A stretch of 22,406 bases of DNA from Proteobacteria bacterium UBA6920 (GTDB lineage: Bacteria; Pseudomonadota; Gammaproteobacteria; SG8-11), in assembly GCA_002448875.1 (NCBI GenBank), contig DKAS01000220.1, positions 1 to 22,406 of the forward strand, given 5' to 3'. Shown piece after piece: positions 7,679-14,197 of this stretch; position 1 is the first letter of the stretch; the number at the start of each line of letters is the position of its first letter. Under the pieces are notes generated by a model. The model made no database searches. It had not been told where the DNA came from and saw only the letters and a list, made by a program, of their open reading frames with translations. A program made the translations under genes and the position numbers.

Positions 7679-8722
7679 ATGACCGCGAAGAAAAAACAAA
7701 CCCGCGCCCGTCCTTATCACTGGAGCCGCCTGCCGCGGGAACAGCTGCTGGATACCCGCATCTGCGATCTCGGCCTGCAACTGGCGGGCAGCGCGCTGGC
7801 GCCGCGCATCGCCCGCCTGCAGCGCGAGTTGCAGGGCAAGGGGCTAAGTTTCCAACCGCACTTCTGGCTGTCCGACGAGTGGTTCTGCGCCGACGGCATT
7901 CCCGGCGTCGCCCTGCCGTTTTACCTGGCGCATCCGCGCCTGCGGCATCTGGAACAGGAATTCATGATGGAAGTCGAAGGCGGCGACACGCAGTGGTGCA
8001 TGAAACTGCTGCGCCATGAAACCGGCCACGCCCTGCTCAACGCCTATGCTCTGGATCAACGCGCCGACTGGCGCCGCCACTTCGGCCAGCCCAACCGCCG
8101 TTACCCCGACAGCTACCTGCCGCAACCCTACAGCAAGCGCTACGTGGTCAACCTGCCGGACTGGTATGCGCAGGCGCATCCGCACGAAGACTGGGCGGAA
8201 ACCTTCGCGGTCTGGCTCAACCCCGCCACCGACTGGCGCAACCGCTACCGCACCTGGCCGGCGCTGAAAAAGCTGGAATTCATCGACGGCCTGATGCGCG
8301 AGATCGGCCAGCGCAAACCGCGTCTGCGCAACCGCCGGCAGTATCACCCGGTGGAAAAGATACGCACCACACTGCGCGCCCACTACGCGGATAAAACCGC
8401 CCGCTACAGCGTCGACAGCCCCGAATTCTTCGATACCGATCTGCGCAAGCTGTTCGTCGACGCCGCCGCCCATCCACGCGCGCCGGCGGCGGCACAGCGT
8501 TTGCGCGCCATGCGCGCCGTCATCATCAGCACCGTCGATCGCTGGAGCGGCGAGAACAAATACCGGATCAACATCGTGCTCAAGGATATGATACGCTGCT
8601 GCGAGCAACTGGACCTGCGCTGCATCCGCTCCAGCGAAGAACTGCTGCCGGACCTGACCGCCTGCGTCACCATGCTGGTGCTCAACAAACTGTACAGCGG
8701 AGGCTTTCACTACGCGCTATGA
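7679..8722 (+). CDS. Putative zinc-binding metallopeptidase (Peptidase_Mx-like)
   Basis: A 347-residue protein with a zincin motif HETGH (H113, E114, H117) and, about 50 residues on, HPHEDWAE (167-174), which supplies the likely third ligand. This combination is what I associate with the 'putative zinc-binding metallo-peptidase' family. No signal peptide or membrane helix is visible, so it is probably cytoplasmic. The C-terminal third (about 230-347) is helical and unrecognised. Its TGA overlaps the ATG of the ATP-grasp gene by 4 bp, so the two products are very likely made and used together. The ribosome-binding site is weak. Substrate and actual proteolytic activity are unknown; an amidohydrolase or peptide-processing role is equally possible. 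Confidence 0.75.
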   Translation: MTAKKKQTRARPYHWSRLPREQLLDTRICDLGLQLAGSALAPRIARLQRELQGKGLSFQPHFWLSDEWFCADGIPGVALPFYLAHPRLRHLEQEFMMEVEGGDTQWCMKLLRHETGHALLNAYALDQRADWRRHFGQPNRRYPDSYLPQPYSKRYVVNLPDWYAQAHPHEDWAETFAVWLNPATDWRNRYRTWPALKKLEFIDGLMREIGQRKPRLRNRRQYHPVEKIRTTLRAHYADKTARYSVDSPEFFDTDLRKLFVDAAAHPRAPAAAQRLRAMRAVIISTVDRWSGENKYRINIVLKDMIRCCEQLDLRCIRSSEELLPDLTACVTMLVLNKLYSGGFHYAL

Positions 8723-9744
8723 AGAAACTCAAAGTCTTGGTTCTGATGCACAGCGACCTGATTCCGCCGGACGATCTGACGGAAATCAGCGACCCGCGCA
8801 TGGAGAAATTTCGCACTGAGTTCGACGTCAAGACCGCGCTGCGCAACCTGGGACATGAGGTGCTGATCACCGGCGTCGCCGACGATGTCGCGCCGATACG
8901 CCGCGCCATCGAGGAATGGCAACCGGACATCGCCTTTAACCTGATGGAAGCCTTTGCCTACGACGGCGCCCTGGATTATTACATCGTCACCTACCTGGAC
9001 ATCAAGGGCATACCCTATACCGGCTGCAATCCGCGCGGCATGATCCTGGCGCGCGACAAGGCGCTGTCGAAGAAGCTGCTGCACTATCACCGCATCGCCA
9101 CCCCGAAATTCATGGTGTTTCCCTACGGCCGCCGCAGCAATATGAAGCAGCTTGCCGCCCTGCCCTACCCGATGATAGTCAAGACCCTGAGCGAACAGGG
9201 ATCCATCGCCATCGCCCAGTCGTCCATCGTTTACGACGCGCAGCAGTTGCTGGAGCGGGTGCAGCAGGTGCAGCAGATGATAGGTCACGACGTCATCGCC
9301 GAGCAGTACATCGACGGCCGCGAACTGTATGTCAGCGTTCTCGGCAACGATCGCCTGCAGGTTCTGCCGATACGTGAAATCGTCTTCGACGGCATCGACG
9401 ACGGCATGCACCGCATCGCCTCTTACAGCGTGAAATGGAATCGCAAGTACCGGGAACGCTGGGGCATAGACTACCAATTCGCCCGCAACCTGCCCGGCGG
9501 CATGACGGAAAAAATCACCCATCTGGCGAAGCGTGTCTACCACATCCTGGAGCTGTCCGGCTACGCGCGTCTGGATCTGCGCCTCAGTGCCGATGGCAAA
9601 CTGTATGTCCTGGAGGCCAATCCCAACGCCGCTATCGCCAGCATCGATGACCTGGCGTTCTCCGCCGCCAAGGCCGGCTTCAGCTACGAGCAGCTGATCC
9701 AGCGCATTCTCACTCTGGGCTTGCGCAGCCAGCGTCCGCTGTAA
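8719..9744 (+). CDS. ATP-grasp ligase, D-Ala-D-Ala ligase-like
   Basis: A 341-residue protein with a Ddl-like N-terminal domain (VLVLMHSDLIPP; PDIAFNLMEAF; IPYTGCNPRG near 98-107) and an ATP-grasp core: PMIVKTLSEQGSIAI (nucleotide Lys at K155), AEQYIDGRELYVSVL (194-208), LDLRLS (D286) and VLEANPNAAI (E299, N301), the metal-binding end of the fold. It should join a carboxylate to an amine through an acyl-phosphate. It is not an ordinary cell-wall Ddl: the context is a metallopeptidase, not mur/fts genes, and the spacing of the N-terminal motifs differs. An upstream GGAGG (8699-8703) is 15 bp from the ATG, so translational coupling is likely. The stop abuts the stop of the convergent gene. Confidence 0.82.
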   Translation: MKKLKVLVLMHSDLIPPDDLTEISDPRMEKFRTEFDVKTALRNLGHEVLITGVADDVAPIRRAIEEWQPDIAFNLMEAFAYDGALDYYIVTYLDIKGIPYTGCNPRGMILARDKALSKKLLHYHRIATPKFMVFPYGRRSNMKQLAALPYPMIVKTLSEQGSIAIAQSSIVYDAQQLLERVQQVQQMIGHDVIAEQYIDGRELYVSVLGNDRLQVLPIREIVFDGIDDGMHRIASYSVKWNRKYRERWGIDYQFARNLPGGMTEKITHLAKRVYHILELSGYARLDLRLSADGKLYVLEANPNAAIASIDDLAFSAAKAGFSYEQLIQRILTLGLRSQRPL

Positions 9745-10509
9745 TCAGGACAGGCCGCGGGCGATCAGCGCCGCCACCAGGATGGCCAGCGCCGATGACA
9801 GCAGGGTGCCGATCAGCACGTATTCGGCGAATTCGCGCTCGTCCAACTCCTTGAAACGGGCGATACCCTTGGCGGCGATGATAAAAGCGATGGCCGCGAA
9901 CTGGTTCACCAGGACGAAGAACAGGATCAGATTGCGTTCCAGAATGCCGATGATGCGCCCGGCCCGGTACTCGCGCGCGTTGAGCGTATCGCCACCGGTC
10001 GCCGCGCGACCGCCGTTTATCGCGGCCGGCACCACGCCGCTGACCGTGAACACCAGGCGGATGAGGAAGTTGACTTCCAGGGTCAGCAGCAGGGCGCCGA
10101 ACGCCACCAGCAGCAGCTTGTGCGGCCCCAGCCCCTGCAGACCGGCGAACAGCAGGGAGTAGCGACCGAGCTCCTGCCACAGCGCCAGCAGTTGCGGACG
10201 CAACCCCGGATCCAGGGCCGGACCGAAAGCCACGCTGGCCAACGCCAGCAACAGCAGCAGACTGGCGCAGCGCCAGCCATCGGCCACCGCCTGGCGGCGG
10301 GTTTCTGCTGCCGCCAGCCCCAGATTGGCCGTCAGGATTGTCGCCAGCAGCAACAGACTGGCCGCGCTCAGGGGCAGCGCCACCAGCACCAGGGCCTGCG
10401 CCGCCGACAGACCGGCGGCGGCACGCCAGTGCAGCGGCCGGTCGCCGCCGAGGAACAGCAGGCGCATGGCCAACCAGGCATCCAGGACCAGGAGCAGATC
10501 GCTATTCAT
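9745..10509 (-). CDS. SatD-associated membrane protein resembling the C-terminal part of DUF3307 proteins
   Basis: A 254-residue hydrophobic protein with about six predicted membrane helices. The C-terminal segment RIIGILERNLILFFVLV, then AIAFIIAAKGIARFKEL, then EFAEYVLIGTLLSSALAI resembles, from memory, the C-terminal half of DUF3307 membrane proteins that commonly sit beside satD. The N-terminal DUF3307 segment of those proteins was not recognised. It starts 4 bp inside the satD-like gene (ATGA overlap), so the two are translationally coupled. Function is unknown. Its stop (9745-9747) touches the stop of the convergent ATP-grasp gene without an intervening base. Confidence 0.7.
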   Translation of the reverse strand: MNSDLLLVLDAWLAMRLLFLGGDRPLHWRAAAGLSAAQALVLVALPLSAASLLLLATILTANLGLAAAETRRQAVADGWRCASLLLLLALASVAFGPALDPGLRPQLLALWQELGRYSLLFAGLQGLGPHKLLLVAFGALLLTLEVNFLIRLVFTVSGVVPAAINGGRAATGGDTLNAREYRAGRIIGILERNLILFFVLVNQFAAIAFIIAAKGIARFKELDEREFAEYVLIGTLLSSALAILVAALIARGLS

Positions 10510-11165
10510 GGCGAAGATGGGTTTCCTTGGTGGGCAGCGACGATGTAGTCGTCTATCAGTTGTTCAATGCTGGCGAAGGTGCGTATCATGCGCCGCAGCC
10601 GGCCGGCATCGATACTCTTATATATAGATTTGTCCGCCAGCCCCAGCTGCCGGGCGATCTGCGCTACCGACTCCCCGGCCAGCAGGTGGTCCAGCACCTG
10701 TAAGCGGCTGTGTTTCCAGCCGAGAATCTCGCCGGACACCAGGTCCAGAGCGTGGCCGGCCAGCTCCCCCCAGGGGGCGTCAATGCCGGCCAGGGCCAGC
10801 AATCCCCCGGCTGCTTTCAATTCGTCGATGGCGGTGCGAGCCCAGTGAAAGGCCATGCCGTCCATACCTATGGCCTGATGCGGATTGATGGCGGTGGCGA
10901 TTTCCCCCACGGCAACAGCGCAACGCAGCTGTTGCGGATATATAGCCGCCATCAGGGTGAGCAGATCATGGTACATCCCGCCCGCCCGCCGGCGCACGGC
11001 CTGTAATTCATCACCTAACGTGAGAGTATAAGGCGATAATAAAAAGTTATTTCTTTTATTAACAACTTCAATAGCTTGCGCCAGATTAGACTGTAACAGC
11101 TGGCGATCCGGCGCACGCCGGGAGGCGACCACATCAGCGATTATAACGATTCGCAGAGTAACCAT
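10506..11165 (-). CDS. SatD family protein
   Basis: A 219-residue soluble protein starting with VIIADVVASR, a SatD hallmark, followed by LTLGDELQAV and LRCAVAVGEI, the glycine- and acid-rich core of that family. Near the C-terminus QIARQLGLADKSIYKSID is a helix-turn-helix-like segment, so DNA binding is possible. SatD is named from a streptococcal acid-tolerance operon but its biochemical role is unknown. The ATG at 11165 has no Shine-Dalgarno sequence upstream (the minus strand reads TTCTCCTC before the ATG), which suggests poor initiation or a leaderless message. It is co-transcribed with the membrane gene it overlaps by 4 bp. Confidence 0.8.
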   Translation of the reverse strand: MVTLRIVIIADVVASRRAPDRQLLQSNLAQAIEVVNKRNNFLLSPYTLTLGDELQAVRRRAGGMYHDLLTLMAAIYPQQLRCAVAVGEIATAINPHQAIGMDGMAFHWARTAIDELKAAGGLLALAGIDAPWGELAGHALDLVSGEILGWKHSRLQVLDHLLAGESVAQIARQLGLADKSIYKSIDAGRLRRMIRTFASIEQLIDDYIVAAHQGNPSSP

Positions 11166-11240
11166 GAGGAGAACACCGTAAACTGTTTCTACTATATTAG
11201 CAGAAAAACGGCAATTCTCCCGATTTGGTTGAGTATTACC

Positions 11241-13403
11241 TCAGAAATCCCAGAAGTACCCCAGGTAGAAGTAATACCTCTCATAGTCAGGGTTATTACC
11301 ATTGGCATAGGTGCTCGTCTCGTAACCAAACTCCCCTTCCAGGCTGACTTTCTTCAGCAGGCGGTAATCCAGCTTGGCGACATAGGTCATGCGGGTGAGC
11401 TCGCTGCGATCGCCTTCGGTGGTGATGCGGGTGTCCTCACGCTGGATGCGCGGCCCGATGCGCCACTTTTCCCCCAGCGGGAACCGGTTGTTGTAGAACA
11501 CCATGAGGGAATCGCGGTGCTTGCGATCGGAAAAACGCAGGCCGAGGATATTGATATCCTGGTCGACGAAATAATTGCTGGCGATGACCTGCGCCGAATA
11601 CAGCAGATCGGGTCCGTTCGGGCCGGTGCCTTCGATGGTGTTGCTCGCATTCGGATCGGTGCTCGGAATAAGGCGCTCGGTCGCGGGCTTGCCGTCAAAT
11701 TTGGTCCAGGTGACATCCGCATTGAGCTGCATGTCCTTTTCGATCTGGTAGACTGCACCGACGGTGGTCGAGCGGGAAACGGACGACACCGCCTTCGCCT
11801 TGTCGAGAATATCCTGCTCGCTGACGCCGGGTTCATTCTGCAGCAGGGAGAAATCAACAATGCCTTCCTGCTGCAGCGCATTGGTGGAAAAGAGGATGGG
11901 CGACAGACGATAGTTGTAACTGATATTCCAGCGCAGATCATCGCTGACCTTCATCACCCCGCGGAACAGGTACATATTGAGCATGCCGTAGGCGACATCG
12001 TAGTCGATGGCGTTATACACCGAGTAGGTGTCATCGTTGTAGCGCACATCGCCGCCGACGGCACGGCGGTCAACCATGGAGTTGACGTCCTGGTTGACGT
12101 AATACAGATTGCCGTCCCAATGCTGGGCAAACGTGCCCAGCGCCAGGTTCAAACCGTAGAATTTCTTGTCGGCGATGATGGCGTTGGAACTGAACTCCAC
12201 CGGTTTGCCCGCGGCGGCACTCAGCGTCCACCCCTTGGTCAGCTCATAGTCACCCCAGAGACCGTCGAAGCGGCCGAAAATACCGCCCTTGGTACTGGAC
12301 TGGCGCCCGGCCTTGACGCCGAAGCCGTCCTTCACGTTTTTGACGTCGACATACAGATTGTTCAGACGGGTCTCGCTGCGATCCTCATCCTGCAGATCCT
12401 TGATGTCGTGCATATTGAAGATACCGCGGATATCGTAATCCTGGGTGCGCATGCGGCTGGACAGGTTGATGAACGAGGTCAGGGTCTCGCGCTCCGTCGT
12501 GCGCCCGGGGAAGGTGGTGACCAGCGGATCGTTGTTGGCATCGACGGTGGTGCGGGAGAATTTCTTGAATTCGGTGGTGTCGTTGTAATAACGCTGTGAA
12601 AACCGGCCGAAGGTCACCAGATCCGACGCCGGACCGGCTTCATCGACCCGCTTCAGACGCTGGCGTGGCTGCATCAATTGATCGTTCAGCGCCGCCAGGC
12701 GCTGCTTCACCCGCGCCGCGCCCTCGCCCTCGGGGTAGATGCGCAGGTACTCCTGATACTCGATACGCGCGCGCGCCACCTGACCCTTGCGCTCGCGCGC
12801 CAGGCCCAGCAGTTCCTTCGATTCCTGGGTGTACTTATTGCTCGGCAGACGCAGCAACTGGGTGAACAACTGAATGGCGCGGGCATCGTCGCCCTTGGCC
12901 AGGACCTGCTTGGCTTCCTCCATCATCTCGTCGAGTTTCTTCTCCGACATCAGCGGCTGCTCATCGGCCTGACCGCGCACCGACAGGCCCAGGGTATCGC
13001 GCTTGATGGTGACCAGAATGGAATTGCCGGCCGCCTCCTCTACCGAGTATTCGACGCCGTAATTGAAACGGATGGTGACGTAGGGACCGCCGGGGATATC
13101 GCCTTCATAAGTTACCAGCGCCAGCGGCACCAGGTCCGAAGGCGGCGGGGTCAGCGATTCGCGCTTCAAGGCCTTCTCGCCGGTGGCCTGCAGCTGGATC
13201 TGGAGAATTTCACCTTCCTTGGGCGGAAAGTGTTTGACGTACTTGACCGGGATGGCGAAATCGATTTCGACGATAACCGCATCCTTCTGCTCGATGATCT
13301 GCAGACCGCTGAGCGCGTTCTCCGCGGCCGCCGCCGGCCGTTGCAGCCCCAGCGCCAGCAGCAGAATGCCCGCCCAAATCACCGCCTTGCTCTGCCCTTT
13401 CAT
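11241..13403 (-). CDS. Outer-membrane beta-barrel protein with N-terminal AMIN-like and TPR regions (candidate porin of an electron conduit)
   Basis: A 720-residue exported protein. A signal peptide occupies residues 1-27 (cleavage near AAAA-EN). An AMIN-like beta domain follows (about 30-135), with YEGDIPGGPYVT at 99-110, then a helical TPR-like stretch (about 152-242: LAKGDDARAIQLFTQLLRL and RARIEYQEYLRIYPEG). From about 262 to the end come alternating aromatic and polar strands typical of large barrels, ending in YFYLGYFWDF with a terminal Phe, the classic BAM signal. No cysteine and no CxxCH is present, so it binds no c haem itself. Its place after two multihaem cytochromes suggests it is the porin sheath through which a cytochrome crosses the outer membrane, as MtrB does; sequence similarity to MtrB (N-terminal CxxC) is not seen. 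It follows the small paralogue by 3 bp. Confidence 0.75.
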   Translation of the reverse strand: MKGQSKAVIWAGILLLALGLQRPAAAAENALSGLQIIEQKDAVIVEIDFAIPVKYVKHFPPKEGEILQIQLQATGEKALKRESLTPPPSDLVPLALVTYEGDIPGGPYVTIRFNYGVEYSVEEAAGNSILVTIKRDTLGLSVRGQADEQPLMSEKKLDEMMEEAKQVLAKGDDARAIQLFTQLLRLPSNKYTQESKELLGLARERKGQVARARIEYQEYLRIYPEGEGAARVKQRLAALNDQLMQPRQRLKRVDEAGPASDLVTFGRFSQRYYNDTTEFKKFSRTTVDANNDPLVTTFPGRTTERETLTSFINLSSRMRTQDYDIRGIFNMHDIKDLQDEDRSETRLNNLYVDVKNVKDGFGVKAGRQSSTKGGIFGRFDGLWGDYELTKGWTLSAAAGKPVEFSSNAIIADKKFYGLNLALGTFAQHWDGNLYYVNQDVNSMVDRRAVGGDVRYNDDTYSVYNAIDYDVAYGMLNMYLFRGVMKVSDDLRWNISYNYRLSPILFSTNALQQEGIVDFSLLQNEPGVSEQDILDKAKAVSSVSRSTTVGAVYQIEKDMQLNADVTWTKFDGKPATERLIPSTDPNASNTIEGTGPNGPDLLYSAQVIASNYFVDQDINILGLRFSDRKHRDSLMVFYNNRFPLGEKWRIGPRIQREDTRITTEGDRSELTRMTYVAKLDYRLLKKVSLEGEFGYETSTYANGNNPDYERYYFYLGYFWDF

Positions 13404-13406
13404 CCT

Positions 13407-13865
13407 TTACCCCGTCTTGGTTGCCTGGTTGGCGGATTCCGAGCCGGCAAGAGGTATCTCGACGATGATGCTGTCGAGGGATTCGGATGGCTTGACGGAA
13501 AAATCCACCGGCCGCGTAAACAGAAACGTCAAAAAGGGGCCGCCCGGTACATCCCCTTCATAGCTGATATTCATCAATGAGGTGCGCTGCACAACTTCGG
13601 TCTTGATCAGGTCCTGCGGCACCACTTCACGATGCGCGTGCCGCTGCAAGGACACCAGATGAAACTTCACCTGGAGAAAATTGCTGTTGCCGTCGGGGAA
13701 ATGATTTTCGTAGCGAATGGGACCGCTGAAATGCACCTGCACCACCGCCTTGCCATTATCGGTGAACATCACCACGTCCTTGATCACCTGGTCCGTCGCG
13801 GTAAACAACGGTACGATGTAATACGCTCCCAGGGCGAGCAGGATGAAACCGATGACGTACTTCAA
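13407..13865 (-). CDS. Small membrane-anchored AMIN-like protein, paralogue of the barrel's N-terminal domain
   Basis: A 152-residue protein with an uncleaved-looking N-terminal hydrophobic anchor (residues 4-20) and one beta-rich domain. Its YEGDVPGGPFLTFLF corresponds to YEGDIPGGPYVTIRF in the 720-residue barrel protein, and the flanking VVQVHFSGPIRYENHFP matches VIVEIDFAIPVKYVKHFP, so the two domains are homologous. The start is a TTG at 13865 with AAGGA eight bases upstream; no in-frame ATG fits. Its stop is 3 bp before the barrel ATG, implying tight co-expression. I infer a periplasmic scaffold or assembly partner for the barrel, perhaps anchored in the inner membrane. The exact family is unknown to me. 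Confidence 0.75.
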   Translation of the reverse strand: MKYVIGFILLALGAYYIVPLFTATDQVIKDVVMFTDNGKAVVQVHFSGPIRYENHFPDGNSNFLQVKFHLVSLQRHAHREVVPQDLIKTEVVQRTSLMNISYEGDVPGGPFLTFLFTRPVDFSVKPSESLDSIIVEIPLAGSESANQATKTG

Positions 13866-14197
13866 CGAGTTATTCCTTTACGCTTATAATTATAGTTCGC
13901 ACTGTGGTCGATCGCGCCGCCACTTGCCGCCCCCGCACTGACCGTGACCGCCGGCATGGCCCCCGCCATCGCCCCTGATCTGCAATTAATTAACATAACG
14001 ATCTTATCAGGTAAGGCGTTATTTTCGCTCCACCCGCGCTAGTAATCAATGTTAATCAGTCAGGCTTGCGTTATGCCAGGGCAGTATATAAGAAATCCCC
14101 GCAAAACCCTAGGACGCGACACCCGCCCGGTCCGATGCAGGTGCCGCGTTTAATCCATGCCGCCCTCAGGGGCAAGGAAGCGCCCAGCGACGGGACA
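13866..14197. other. Intergenic region between the 31-haem cytochrome and the AMIN-like/barrel pair
   Basis: This 332-bp gap has a GC-rich part next to the cytochrome stop and AT-rich patches at 13981-14010 and 14041-14095. It holds the TATAAT at 13889-13894 and a second -10-like TATACT on the minus strand (14083-14088) without a good -35. I see no hairpin with a T tract after the cytochrome stop, so read-through into the barrel pair is possible. No convincing small gene is visible. Confidence 0.4.
13889..13894 (-). promoter_or_regulatory. Perfect -10 element before the small AMIN-like/barrel gene pair
   Basis: The minus strand carries TATAAT at 13889-13894, placing a transcript start near 13882, about 17 nt before the TTG start. 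The -35 position (GCGCGA) is poor, so an activator may be needed. This suggests the barrel pair has its own promoter besides any read-through from the cytochrome genes. Confidence 0.4.

Noticed and set aside
11229..12599. Plus-strand 456-codon open frame opposite the barrel gene
   Set aside because: It is antisense to a barrel protein with signal peptide and terminal Phe and shows no recognisable domain.
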